Positions 1 through 8,089 of a stretch of 64,000 nt of DNA are shown piece after piece. This DNA is from Anoxybacteroides rupiense (GTDB lineage Bacteria; Bacillota; Bacilli; Bacillales; Anoxybacillaceae). Location: assembly GCF_014196195.1 (NCBI RefSeq), contig NZ_JACIDF010000004.1:62001-126000 (forward strand), in the 5' to 3' direction. How positions within the stretch are numbered: position 1 is the first letter of the stretch; each line of letters begins with the position of its first letter. The notes beneath the pieces were generated by a model that worked only from the letters and a program-made list of their open reading frames with translations, did no database searches and was not told the origin of the DNA. Position numbers and translations under genes: made by a program.

Positions 1-1030
1 GACCAGCTAAGGTTCCCGTTAATGTGGAGTTTTGACCAGAAGCCAACAAAGCAACTCCAAATAAAATACTTCCAAGTGTTGTTCCAAGCAGTGGAGAGAG
101 CAAGTGATAAGCATCTTCAATCTCCGCAACATCTTTCATTCCTGCTTTATGGAACGTAGCAGAAGAAACAATAAGGATCGCTGCATTAATAAATAAAGCG
201 AAGAATAGGGCAATCGTTGAATCCCAAGTAGCATATTTGATCGCTTGTCGTTTACCCGAGCTGGTTTGTTCGTATTGACGTGTCTGCACAATGGAAGAAT
301 GCAGATAAAGATTATGAGGCATTACGGTTGCACCTAAAATCCCGATTGCAATATAGAGCATGGATGGATTGTTAATAATCTCTTTGCTTGGAACAAATCC
401 CTTCAATATGCCACCTACATCTGGTTTAGAAAGAAAGATTTCAGTCGCAAAGCAAGCACCAATGGTTAGAATTAAAACAATCACCAACGTTTCAATATAA
501 CGAAAACCTTTATTCTGTAAGAGTAATACGACCAGTACATCCAGAGCTGTTATAATAACGCCGTATATTAACGGAATGCCAAATAATAAATTCAACGCAA
601 TTGCCGAACCGATCACTTCCGCCAGATCACAAGCTGCGATTGCCAACTCGCATAAAACCCATAAGATCATTGCTACAGGCTTGCTGTAATGGTCACGACA
701 AGCTTGTGCTAAATCCCTTCCCGTTACAATTCCCAACTTGCCAGCCAATGCTTGAAGCAATATTGCCATTAAATTGGAAAGCAAAATAACGGAAAGTAAC
801 GTGTATCCGAACTGGGAACCTCCCGCGATATCAGTCGCCCAGTTTCCCGGGTCCATATACCCCACGGCAACTAAGTATCCTGGTCCAGCAAACGCTAGAA
901 ACTTTTTCATCCAAGAACCCGTCTTTGGTATACGTAAACTTCTATATACTTCGGGTAACGTTGGTTGCGTCCGTTTATTTCTCCAACCTTCTTCCACTGT
1001 TAACGGCATTTTTTTTATATTTTCACCCAT
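1..1030 (-). CDS. mntH: Nramp-family Mn(II)/Fe(II) transporter MntH, 3' part outside window
   Basis: The minus strand is open from the ATG at 1030 to the window edge (343 codons seen). The protein has many membrane segments and the two Nramp signatures: DPGNW in TM1 (metal ligands D and N) and MPHNLYLHS in TM6. The family is a proton-coupled importer of Mn2+ (also Fe2+) in the cytoplasmic membrane. The start is supported by a GAGGTGATC ribosome site just upstream. The gene continues beyond base 1, so the C-terminus is not seen. An MntR-type operator lies 34 bp upstream, which fits manganese-repressed expression. Family assignment is secure; substrate preference is known only from the family. 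Confidence 0.95.
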   Translation of the reverse strand, partial: MGENIKKMPLTVEEGWRNKRTQPTLPEVYRSLRIPKTGSWMKKFLAFAGPGYLVAVGYMDPGNWATDIAGGSQFGYTLLSVILLSNLMAILLQALAGKLGIVTGRDLAQACRDHYSKPVAMILWVLCELAIAACDLAEVIGSAIALNLLFGIPLIYGVIITALDVLVVLLLQNKGFRYIETLVIVLILTIGACFATEIFLSKPDVGGILKGFVPSKEIINNPSMLYIAIGILGATVMPHNLYLHSSIVQTRQYEQTSSGKRQAIKYATWDSTIALFFALFINAAILIVSSATFHKAGMKDVAEIEDAYHLLSPLLGTTLGSILFGVALLASGQNSTLTGTLAG

Positions 1031-1063
1031 GATGATCACCTCATGATTGGTTTTCACTAAATA

Positions 1064-1082
1064 TTTTGCATTAAGGAAACTT
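1064..1082 (-). promoter_or_regulatory. MntR box of mntH
   Basis: The sequence ttttgcattaaggaaactt matches the MntR operator known from Bacillus mntH/mntA promoters (TTTGC-TTAAGGAAAC type). Lying between mntH and its presumed promoter, it should repress when Mn2+ is plentiful. Confidence 0.8.
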
Positions 1083-1266
1083 TTTGGGTAAAAAATTGCT
1101 CCTACACTTAGAATTAGATATATGTAAGAGCAAAGAAAATGTTGCCTAAATAAATTGTACATCAGAAACTTTTTTAGTCAATGGAAACTTTTATCGTTTG
1201 TTAGTTTAAGTTCGCTAAAATATTAAACAAGGTACTGACCTTGCTCTATATTGGTCATATTTTTCG

Positions 1267-2214
1267 TTAGACTTTCATGTCCCCGTGATGAATTTGAGAG
1301 GTTTCAATTTGAATGGTTGTATGCAGAATCTTAAATTTTTCCTCAATCATGTGAATGGCATCTTGTAAAACCTTTTGGCTGTCTTGATGATCTTCAATCA
1401 AAATATGGCAACTTAATGAATCCAACCCTGATGTAATCGTCCAAATATGGAGGTCGTGAACGTCAATCACTCCTTCAATACTTTCTAAGGCTTTTTTCAC
1501 TTCATTTTGGTCAATGTTAATTGGCGTTCCTTCCATCAAAATGTGAACCGTATGTTTAATCACTCCCCAGGCACCTTTCAAAATTAATAAAGCAACCAAA
1601 ACGGAAATAATGGGGTCAGCTACATACCAACCAAAGATCCACATGACAAGCCCAGCGACGATAGCGCCTACGGAACCCAAAGCGTCACCGATCACATGAA
1701 GATAGGCGCTACGAAGATTGACATTATTTTTCACATCCCCTTTTTTCATTAACGCCCAGGCACTTAAAAGATTGGCAAACAGACCAATGGAAGCAATCAG
1801 CATCATAGAGCCGCTAGCTACGGTTGGTGGGTTGTAAAAACGCTGAATAGCTTCCCATACGATAAACCCAGCGATAACAAACAAGGTAACTCCATTAAAC
1901 AAAGCGGCTAAGATTTCAAAACGATAAAAGCCATACGTTTTATTGGGCGAAGCTGGTTTGGCGGCAAACCAAATAATAACTAAGCTAAGAACAAGTGAAC
2001 TGGCATCACTAAGCATATGACCAGAGTCAGAAAGAAGGGCTAGGCTGTTTGTGATTAAACCTCCGAAAAACTCTAATAACATAATTCCAGCGGTAATGAG
2101 AAGTGCAATCGTAAGCCCTTTTTTATTACTTTCTCTTCCGTGATCGTGATGGTGTCCGTGGTGATGGTGGTGACCATGGTGGTCGTGAGAATGATGGTGG
2201 TGATGATGATGCAT
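1267..2214 (-). CDS. czcD: Cation diffusion facilitator (zinc-type efflux), CzcD/ZitB family
   Basis: 315 aa. Residues 1-30 are a histidine-rich cytoplasmic tail (long His/His-Asp-Gly run), a usual zinc-sensing or buffering tail of this family. Six membrane segments follow between about 35 and 215, with the HMLSD motif in TM2 and HVIGDALGS in TM5, which supply the transport-site His/Asp residues. Residues 220-300 form the cytoplasmic ferredoxin-like dimer domain (DVHDLHIWTI). It exports Zn2+ (perhaps Co/Cd) in exchange for protons. Its AAGGAGG ribosome site overlaps the stop of a broken ArsR-type gene directly upstream, so the two were once coupled as repressor and exporter. With the repressor dead, control is probably lost or supplied in trans. 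Confidence 0.93.
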   Translation of the reverse strand: MHHHHHHHSHDHHGHHHHHGHHHDHGRESNKKGLTIALLITAGIMLLEFFGGLITNSLALLSDSGHMLSDASSLVLSLVIIWFAAKPASPNKTYGFYRFEILAALFNGVTLFVIAGFIVWEAIQRFYNPPTVASGSMMLIASIGLFANLLSAWALMKKGDVKNNVNLRSAYLHVIGDALGSVGAIVAGLVMWIFGWYVADPIISVLVALLILKGAWGVIKHTVHILMEGTPINIDQNEVKKALESIEGVIDVHDLHIWTITSGLDSLSCHILIEDHQDSQKVLQDAIHMIEEKFKILHTTIQIETSQIHHGDMKV

Positions 2215-2228
2215 GATAAAACGCCTCC

Positions 2229-2391
2229 TTAATGATGTTCAGCATGGTCAATGGCTTGTTTTAATAATGAATAACGTGTTCGTCATCGCAGGAGTAAAAC
2301 AGTGTTTTTCCTTCACGGCGATACTTAACCAGTCTCATATTTCGTAACATACTAAGCTGATGAGAAACGGCTGATTGAGACAATTGAGTTC
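2229..2391 (-). pseudogene. ArsR-family (CzrA-like) metal repressor, 3' fragment with frameshift
   Basis: The minus strand encodes [16 protein letters not shown], the recognition helix of an ArsR/SmtB repressor, then [20 protein letters not shown] of the beta wing. After EHVIHY a one-base shift is needed to reach [12 protein letters not shown] and the stop at 2229. Upstream of TQLSQS the frame hits a stop and homology is lost, so the N-terminal half is missing. The position directly before the CDF exporter suggests the former zinc repressor of that gene. Confidence 0.85.
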
Positions 2392-2462
2392 ATCCATCGT
2401 CCCCCTTGTACTAAGTTGTCTTTACTTTATATACAAACCAATAAAACATGCCTTAACAAAAC

Positions 2463-2492
2463 AAAAAATCCTCCGCCGTGGGAGGATTTTTT
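2463..2492 (-). terminator. Hairpin terminator after the 2497-3348 lipoprotein gene
   Basis: Stem aaaaaatcctcc / ggaggatttttt with a 6-base loop and T-runs on both strands. It sits 5 bases past the stop of the minus-strand lipoprotein gene. Confidence 0.85.
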
Positions 2493-2496
2493 GTTT

Positions 2497-3348
2497 TTAT
2501 GAAACTTTGACTACGAAAGGAACGGTAATAACCTTACCTTCGTGTTGGAACTGACCCCAAATTTTATAGATTCCACTCTTAGGGAACTTGGTCATAAATT
2601 TAGCGTCTGGTCCTTTTGCCTTTTCGTCCATTGGATGTACGTGTAAGTATTCCTCTGTGTCCTCACTGATGATGACAACGTGTCCAATAGCACCTAAGTA
2701 TGGTTGTAAATTAGTAATCGGTCGACCTGTCTTGTGGTCTTTAATGTTAAAATTCAATGTAACATCTTTTCCGGCTTTGAGTTCGTCAAAAGATAATGTA
2801 ATTTCCTTGCCATCGACAACTTTAGTTAAATTTTCATCTGGTTTGAGTGGAGTTGTTTGTGCTTTTTCTCCCATAACCGTAACAGTGTGATTTTTTACAA
2901 CTTTTGATGCCCCTTTTGGAACATAATCGGCATATAATTTATATTCTCCTCCAGCAGGAAAGTTTAAGGCAGTCGTGAACAGTCCGTCACCTTTGTATTC
3001 AGGGTGTAAATGATCAAAATAAGATAAATCTTTACTTACTACAATTAGATGCATTAGCTTTTCGTGCTGAATATCAAATTTTTCAATAGGTTTCCCTTCT
3101 TTATCATTAATTTGAATTGTTAAATCAACCGTTTCATTGCTTTTTGGAGTTTCTTTTGAAAACTTCCAAACAACCTGTGTAGTGACATCTGGGGACTGGT
3201 TCGTTTCGTTATTCATTCCTTCGTGATTTTCACCTTGTTGCATATTTTTGTGATTCATATGTTGATTTTCATTTGTATTGTCGGATTTGCCGCATCCACT
3301 TGCAATCAATAAAGCGGAGATCAGAGCTATTAGCATTATTTTTTTCAT
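2497..3348 (-). CDS. Secreted lipoprotein, Met/His-rich with two YtkA/FixH-like beta-sandwich domains
   Basis: 283 aa. Signal peptide with lipobox LLIASGC (Cys about residue 19), then a Met/His/Asn-rich linker (about 20-55) of the type found in metal-binding envelope proteins. Two similar beta-sandwich domains follow (about 60-155 and 165-283), each with a conserved His-Pro element (HLIVV..FDHLHPE and HVVIISEDTEEYLHVHP), as in YtkA-like domains. Lipid-anchored on the outer face of the membrane. The His/Met content and the copper-type neighbours suggest metal binding, but no substrate can be read from the sequence. The start is supported by a GGGTGAAG ribosome site. Confidence 0.75.
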   Translation of the reverse strand: MKKIMLIALISALLIASGCGKSDNTNENQHMNHKNMQQGENHEGMNNETNQSPDVTTQVVWKFSKETPKSNETVDLTIQINDKEGKPIEKFDIQHEKLMHLIVVSKDLSYFDHLHPEYKGDGLFTTALNFPAGGEYKLYADYVPKGASKVVKNHTVTVMGEKAQTTPLKPDENLTKVVDGKEITLSFDELKAGKDVTLNFNIKDHKTGRPITNLQPYLGAIGHVVIISEDTEEYLHVHPMDEKAKGPDAKFMTKFPKSGIYKIWGQFQHEGKVITVPFVVKVS

Positions 3349-3427
3349 ATTGATACTTCACCCTTTCTAGATTAAGAATTTGTGAAACAAGATTTGACTT
3401 TCTAAACATATTGCAAAAATGGACACA

Positions 3428-3860
3428 TCAGATTTCATCCTTGAAGTCATGTTCATTCCTTCTTTTCACTGCACTTAATTTTTCTTTTCGCTGTTTAAGC
3501 AAGTATAGATCCACATCCTGAATAGCATCAACCATTTGAACCACAGCTAATCCTCCAAACTCCTCAAAAAATCCATAAGCTACGGATTTTGTTTGCTCAG
3601 ATAAAAATGCTCTTTGGTTTGAACGTATTTAAAGTAAGCAATTCCTCTTCTCGTTTCTTTATGTAAATATCCTTTATCAACACAGTCATAACAGCATTAA
3701 AAGAAATTGGTTTTTCATTGTTGATATGCTGTGGGACTTCCCTAATGGTAACTTTCCCCTGATGCCCAGATATAATTCATTATTTTTGCTTTAAGCTCCA
3801 AAGAAACGATTCAATCCCCTCTTCATTGATTTTCCATTGTTTCTCATCCTTTCTACGCAT
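3428..3860 (-). pseudogene. BlaI/MecI/CopY-family repressor, several frameshifts
   Basis: Read across frames the minus strand gives MRRKDEKQWKINEEGLNRFFG, then EAKIMNYIWASGE, VTIREVPQHINNEKPISFNAVMT (helix-turn-helix), KGYLHKETRRGIAYFKYVQT, and an acidic C-terminal helix ending at the TGA at 3428. This is the full length of a BlaI/CopY winged-helix repressor (about 140 aa), but at least three or four frame changes are needed. Such repressors control copper exporters or beta-lactamase genes; the copper-protein remnants nearby favour a CopY-like role. No BlaR1 gene was seen. Non-functional as it stands. Confidence 0.8.
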
Positions 3861-3863
3861 TAA

Positions 3864-3896
3864 CCACACATATGGTGTTCACTACATATTGTGGTG
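3864..3896. promoter_or_regulatory. Paired dyad operator of the BlaI/CopY-type repressor
   Basis: Two imperfect dyads lie side by side just before the dead repressor: ccacacatatggtg (3864-3877) and cactacatattgtggtg (3880-3896). Their ACTACATATTGT core resembles BlaI/MecI/CopY operators. Probably the old autoregulatory site. Confidence 0.55.
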
Positions 3897-4469
3897 TAAA
3901 AATGAAAAAAGTCAAATTTGATGCAGCTAAACATTTTCATGGCTATTAGCGCTCTACAGTTGTATTTCAAGGATTTAGATTTTATTAATATTTGATGTCG
4001 CTTTAATGAATATCCTTTGAATATATGTACGCAAATAAACTCTACAATCTATGACCACATAAATCAGCAATTAGCTTGACCAGCCCCAATAGCAAGTAAT
4101 TTACCTTTGCATGAAAATCACCACTCAGAAATTCACCGCGTTTTAAAATCAGGTGATATATGGTGGAGGATTTAGATAAGGACGCCCCTTATTTTTTAAG
4201 ATATATTTCAAATTTGACCATCCACCAGAGAATTTTACTTAGAAAGAATTGATTGATCATCTTGAACGGGCTGGATCTAATGTATTGGACCAAAAAAGAA
4301 TTTTGACAGCTTTCTCTGTATAAAACAATAAATTTATTTAATACCAACCTTTCGTGAACTGGTATTTTTATGCTTGATTTTTAGGTTAATGCCTTGGTGA
4401 CAGGATATTCGCACAATGAATACTTTATCAGCGTAGGATATTTAGAGGAGAGATGATAATGGATTCACA
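3897..4469. other. Gene-free, decayed stretch
   Basis: No open frame of useful length on either strand. Short protein-like pieces occur on the plus strand around 4170-4310, but no family was recognised. A hairpin with stem AATACCA/TGGTATT and a following T-run (4340-4370, plus) looks like an old terminator. Confidence 0.5.
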
Positions 4470-4625
4470 ATGATGATGTCGCCAAGCACACATAAAACTC
4501 TCCAAGATTGTCCAACTATGTGTGAAAAGACATTCGATATATTGTTAAATCGCCAAGATGTTTATTTCAGAAATAATCAACTGAAATTCCTTCTTGAAAA
4601 GCTGATTCTTTCTTGCTTAGCGTAG
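4470..4625 (+). pseudogene. Four-helix-bundle copper-binding protein (DUF326/Csp type), truncated
   Basis: The plus strand encodes 51 codons with STHKTLQDCPTMCEKT, close to the first Cys-rich helix of DUF326/Csp-type proteins, and then the second helix (RNNQLKFLLEKLIL). The frame stops before the later Cys-x-x-x-Cys helices. An upstream ATG at 4459 with a GAGGAG site runs into a stop after four codons, so the start is damaged too. Full proteins bind many Cu(I) ions between helices. Probably a dead copper-storage gene. Confidence 0.65.
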
Positions 4626-4890
4626 AAAAAACGACTTTTCGTTTTCAATATATGTCTTTAGCGTATGTTTTTTGTTGGTACTACCCTAAAAAGGAAAGAT
4701 AAATCCACGTTTATCCTTTTACTTTGTTTGGATTCCAATTAAATTTTCTCTTTCCCTTTGTGATACATTAAGATACTGATATCACACTACTGATTAACAT
4801 TACTTTCTCTTGAATTGTTTTTATTTTCCATAATTTCTTCATAATTTGTTCTTATAATAACAATTGTTCATATTTTATCTAGTTATCTAG

Positions 4891-5010
4891 GTGAATGATG
4901 AAACAACCGATTGTGAAAGAACGAAAAAGAAAATCACGTTTCTGTTCCGTATAATATCTTGTTTTGGAGTAATCAGTATCATTGTGCTTATCGTTTATCT
5001 ATTTAAATAA
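4891..5010 (+). CDS. Possible 39-aa single-span membrane peptide
   Basis: A GTG at 4891 opens a 39-residue frame: a charged N-terminus (Asp/Glu then Arg/Lys cluster) followed by one hydrophobic helix and the stop at 5008-5010, 15 bases before the methyltransferase start. No clear ribosome site precedes the GTG. The charged-then-hydrophobic layout and tight spacing suggest a real small membrane protein or the tail of a lost gene. Family not recognised. Confidence 0.3.
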   Translation: MNDETTDCERTKKKITFLFRIISCFGVISIIVLIVYLFK

Positions 5011-5025
5011 GTGAGGTGAAATTTA

Positions 5026-5697
5026 ATGAATAACGATAAATCTTTTAAACGAGCTTTGCGTTTTGAATGGCTGACTTCCTTTTATGATTTCATCATAAAA
5101 TGGACTACGAGAGAAAACACATTTAAAACTGCTCTTATTGAGCAGGCTTTGCTTCGACCTAACCATGAGATTCTTGATATTGGCTGCGGAACTGGAACTC
5201 TTCTTTTGCAAATTAGCAAGTTATATCCTCAAACAACTCTTTACGGGCTTGATGCAGATCCTTCAATTATAGAAATAGCCAGACAAAAAAACGATAGTAC
5301 AAACAATATAACCTTTATTCAAGGTTTCTCTACAGCTCTTCCCTTCGATTCCGATACATTCGATCGCATACTTTCAACTCTTTTCTTCCACCATCTTGAT
5401 TCAACAGAGAAGGAAGCTACATTCCATGAGATATTTCGGGTTTTAAAACCCGGTGGAGAAGTTCATATAGCAGATTATGGGCCACCCTCTAACCTTTTTA
5501 TGAGAGCAGCCTTTCTGCCAATTCAATTGTTAGATGGCTTTGAGAGTACAAATGGAAATATACAAGGGCAAATTGAAAGATATATGAAAGGGGCAGGGTT
5601 CGAAAAAATTCATAAACATAAAAGTTTTGATACCTTATTCGGCACTATTTCGTTATACTCCGCCACTAAACCCATCAATCTAAAAATTATAAATTAA
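5026..5697 (+). CDS. Class I SAM-dependent methyltransferase
   Basis: 223 aa. Motif I is ILDIGCGTGTLLL (about residues 47-59), followed by the acidic YGLDADPS of motif II and the post-motif region PFDSDTFDRILSTLFFHHL. This is the UbiE/ArsM-like Rossmann fold that transfers a methyl group from S-adenosylmethionine. The acceptor cannot be read; the absence of a conserved Cys set argues against arsenite methylation. Cytoplasmic. The start is supported by the GTGAGGTGAAATTTA leader. A bidirectional terminator follows and a small membrane ORF precedes. Confidence 0.85.
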   Translation: MNNDKSFKRALRFEWLTSFYDFIIKWTTRENTFKTALIEQALLRPNHEILDIGCGTGTLLLQISKLYPQTTLYGLDADPSIIEIARQKNDSTNNITFIQGFSTALPFDSDTFDRILSTLFFHHLDSTEKEATFHEIFRVLKPGGEVHIADYGPPSNLFMRAAFLPIQLLDGFESTNGNIQGQIERYMKGAGFEKIHKHKSFDTLFGTISLYSATKPINLKIIN

Positions 5698-5800
5698 AAC
5701 ATAGTGTGTTAGCGGCAAGAGCAAGTATTTGTTTAGCTTATCACAGACAGGATTTTTGGCTACAAGTTTTTTATTAATTAGATACACAGGATTAAAAAGA

Positions 5801-5830
5801 GGCTATCGATCTTTTTTCGATAGCCTAAAA
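5801..5830. terminator. Bidirectional terminator between methyltransferase and lgt
   Basis: Stem GGCTATCGA / TCGATAGCC (5801-5809, 5817-5825) with A-run before and after. It serves both converging genes. Confidence 0.85.
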
Positions 5831-5841
5831 AACAGTTTAAT

Positions 5842-6648
5842 CTAATCTTTATACCTAGCCGTCAAACCTTTTCTAGTTCGTCTGTATAATATAAGAACTG
5901 TGCTTGTAATCACTAAAACAACAGATAAAACTTGAGCCATTTTTAAATTGTCTGTTAGCATTAAACTATCTGTTCTCATCCCTTCAATAAAGAATCTACC
6001 AATCGAATACCATATAACATAAGTCAAGAATACTTCTCCACGTTTTAAGTTTAAACGTTGTAATATCAATAAAATCAGAAACCCTATCAAGTCCCATAGA
6101 GACTCATACAAAAATGTTGGATGATAATAACTTCCTTCAATGTACATTTGATTAATGATAAAATCGGGTAGGTGAAGGCTTTCTAAAAACTCTCTTGAAA
6201 CGGGTCCTCCATGTGCTTCCTGATTCATAAAGTTTCCCCAACGTCCAATTGCTTGCCCCAGTATAATGCTTGGTGCTGCGATATCTGCCAATTTCCAAAA
6301 ACTCAAATTCTTTTTCTTTGCAAAAACGACAGTTGTGACAATAGCACCTATTAAAGCCCCGTGAATGGCGATTCCGCCTTTCCATATAGCTATAATCTCA
6401 TTGGGGTGTTGCGAATAATACGACCAATTAAAGATGACATAATAAATTCTGGCACATATCAAAGCTATAGGGACAGCCCATAATACAAGGTCGGTAAATA
6501 CCTCTTTTTGTAATCCCCTTTTTACTGCTTCATTAGTAGCAATATACAATCCTAACAAGAGCCCTGTACCAATAATAATTCCGTACCAATGAATACTTAA
6601 AGGACCTAATTCCAGTGCAATTGGATTTAGAGGTTTAATGGTTTCCAT
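5842..6648 (-). CDS. lgt: Prolipoprotein diacylglyceryl transferase Lgt
   Basis: 268 aa, the usual length. It carries the Lgt signature [18 protein letters not shown] (about 133-150), the HG of AIHGALIG (catalytic-region His) and about seven membrane spans. The enzyme moves the diacylglyceryl group of phosphatidylglycerol onto the lipobox Cys of prolipoproteins, outside the cytoplasmic membrane. Being on the island it is probably a second copy beside the chromosomal one. At least five lipoprotein genes or remnants lie within the next 18 kb, which suggests it serves them. The 56-aa ORF upstream overlaps its start, and the motif-bearing promoter at 6955-6985 probably drives all three. Confidence 0.95.
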   Translation of the reverse strand: METIKPLNPIALELGPLSIHWYGIIIGTGLLLGLYIATNEAVKRGLQKEVFTDLVLWAVPIALICARIYYVIFNWSYYSQHPNEIIAIWKGGIAIHGALIGAIVTTVVFAKKKNLSFWKLADIAAPSIILGQAIGRWGNFMNQEAHGGPVSREFLESLHLPDFIINQMYIEGSYYHPTFLYESLWDLIGFLILLILQRLNLKRGEVFLTYVIWYSIGRFFIEGMRTDSLMLTDNLKMAQVLSVVLVITSTVLILYRRTRKGLTARYKD

Positions 6649-6797
6649 TTACTTACTAAAGTCTCCTTTCCATTCTTTTTCTCTGAATTTTCTAACATAT
6701 AAGCTAATATAGCTAATCTTGATTTCGTAATTTCTGCTGGTATGCCTCTCGCTCTAAGACGATTTACGATTTGAAAAACTTGCTTTTCCTTGTTCAT
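6627..6797 (-). CDS. Small basic 56-aa protein overlapping the lgt start
   Basis: ATG at 6797, stop at 6627, so it overlaps lgt by 22 bases in another frame, a common sign of translational coupling. The product begins [18 protein letters not shown], with a helical, Arg/Lys-rich middle and no membrane segment. Family not recognised. The codons look ordinary and the overlap supports reality, but no strong ribosome site is seen before its ATG. Confidence 0.5.
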   Translation of the reverse strand: MNKEKQVFQIVNRLRARGIPAEITKSRLAILAYMLENSEKKNGKETLVSKWKPLNL

Positions 6798-6842
6798 TCT
6801 ATTCTAACCCCATTGACAAAATTATTTACTAATATATTGAGT

Positions 6843-6911
6843 TTAGCGGCTAAATGATTGATTTAATTCCTGTACTTCTTCTGTTAGACTTTTGACTCTT
6901 ACAGTTTTCAT
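6843..6911 (-). CDS. 22-aa peptide ORF with strong ribosome site
   Basis: ATG at 6911 preceded by CAGGAGGATTGT, coding MKTVRVKSLTEEVQELNQ and ending at 6843. It is the first ORF after the shared promoter and precedes the 56-aa ORF and lgt. It may be a leader peptide or the 5' remnant of a larger gene. Confidence 0.4.
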   Translation of the reverse strand: MKTVRVKSLTEEVQELNQSFSR

Positions 6912-6954
6912 ACAATCCTCCTGAATCAATAGTTCTTAATAATTCGATGAATGT

Positions 6955-6985
6955 ATTTTAATAAATAAATTTGCAGAAGTTATGT
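6955..6985 (-). promoter_or_regulatory. Shared-motif promoter of the lgt operon
   Basis: The minus strand has ACATAACTTCTGCAAA (14 of 16 matches to the common element), a 9-base spacer and -10 TAAAAT. The same element and spacing occur at 13430, 14529, 17467 and 19948. Confidence 0.6.
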
Positions 6986-7259
6986 AGAAGAAGTAACAAA
7001 ATAATAAAAATGACTCATTTTACTTAATCGGTTTACCTCAAGTGTCAAGAAAACGTTCAGTGTATATCAATATATGAACTAGTTGAATACGTACAAGCAG
7101 CGTTGTACGAGAAAATAATTAAAGTACAATTAGATATAACAAAAAACGTCAGTTTATTAAGTCGGCTCATCTTGTCAACAAAGTCGACAAGCTGTTTTAT
7201 TATGAAGGCAGGACGAAGGAGAAATGGAGGGAAAGAACGATGCTTCTGCCACACCATGA

Positions 7260-7688
7260 ACTTTCATTATCTTTTTCGGTCTAGTAATTTTAGGTGTATT
7301 TTCACCTTCCTTTATGATGAAGGATAAGCGGTTCTTCTTTCGCAACAAGCCCTCCGGTTATTTTGGTTCTATTTTAATTGGAATAGGATTTGCCGCAGGC
7401 TGGACTCCTTGTACCGGCCCAATTCTTGTATCAGTTATAGCGTTGGCAGCTACCAAACCAAGTGCAGCAATTTTATACATGTTCGCCTATGTATTAGGTT
7501 TTGCCGTTCCTTTTTTCATTATGTCATTTTTTATCGGCAAGCTAAATTGGATAAAAAGGTATAATTCTGTCATCGTAAAAGTCGGAGGATTTCTTATGAT
7601 TGTCACGGGGATTCTGCTGTTTTTTGATTTGATGACAAAAATCGTTACCTTTTTTACAGGTTTGTTTGGTGGATTCACAGGTTTTTAG
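7260..7688 (+). pseudogene. ccdA: CcdA-type cytochrome c biogenesis/thiol transporter, 5' truncated
   Basis: From 7260 the frame encodes [20 protein letters not shown], a loop, then [16 protein letters not shown] with the conserved Pro-Cys of the second half, and three more membrane spans to the stop at 7688. A TGA at 7257-7259 closes the frame, so about 90 residues with TM1-2 and the first redox Cys are missing. CcdA passes electrons from thioredoxin across the membrane to ResA/TlpA-type proteins; a TlpA fusion lies next to it. An internal ATG at 7314 could start a 124-aa piece, but it would lack one catalytic Cys. The upstream 7026-7259 was not recognised. Confidence 0.8.
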
Positions 7689-7904
7689 GCGTTTATCATC
7701 CGAAAATAGGAATACCCAATTATTACAGTTCTGATACAAAAATAATTTATTAGAAACACAGAACAACAACTACAGATAATAGCTCCTTTTATTCCCTAAG
7801 TAAACTTGGATACTCGAAAGTATGATTTCCTCATTTATTACTTAGATTAGCCGACTGTTAGGGGGATTTTTTTATGAAAAAATTCAAACTCTTTTATAAT
7901 AGTT

Positions 7905-7976
7905 TTAAAGCTCCATTGCACATCTAAATCCGGCTGGACTGCCCTCACTTTTCTTACTTCTATTAATTTTTCCCAT
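7905..7976 (-). CDS. Possible 23-aa peptide
   Basis: ATG at 7976 behind a CAGGAGGGGTG ribosome site, 23 codons, basic and Ser/Gly-rich, with one Cys. It faces a 16-codon plus ORF at 7874 that also has a strong RBS (TTAGGGGG) and overlaps it. No family known. Confidence 0.25.
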   Translation of the reverse strand: MGKINRSKKSEGSPAGFRCAMEL

Positions 7977-8001
7977 AACAAAAACACCCCTCCTGAGTTA
8001 A

Positions 8002-8025
8002 CAGTAAGGAATATTCCTTTTACTG
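8002..8025. repeat. Palindrome around GGAATATTCC
   Basis: CAGTAAGGAATATTCC followed by TTTTACTG is a nearly perfect dyad upstream of the 23-aa ORF. It could be an operator; no known regulator consensus was matched. Confidence 0.4.
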
Positions 8026-8089
8026 TATACTCAGAAGGGACAATATCATTAACCTGATATAATCAAGTGTAGAAAAAGATTTTTAGTTT

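Noticed and set aside
601-1046. Plus-strand ORFs across mntH
   Set aside because: They are shadows of the Nramp gene on the minus strand, which shows clear family motifs.
1141-1200. Possible second MntR box (GTTGCCTAAATAAA, CAATGGAAACTTTT)
   Set aside because: Only half-matches; the clear box is at 1064-1082.
6152-6385. 77-aa minus ORF in lgt
   Set aside because: Out-of-frame shadow of lgt.
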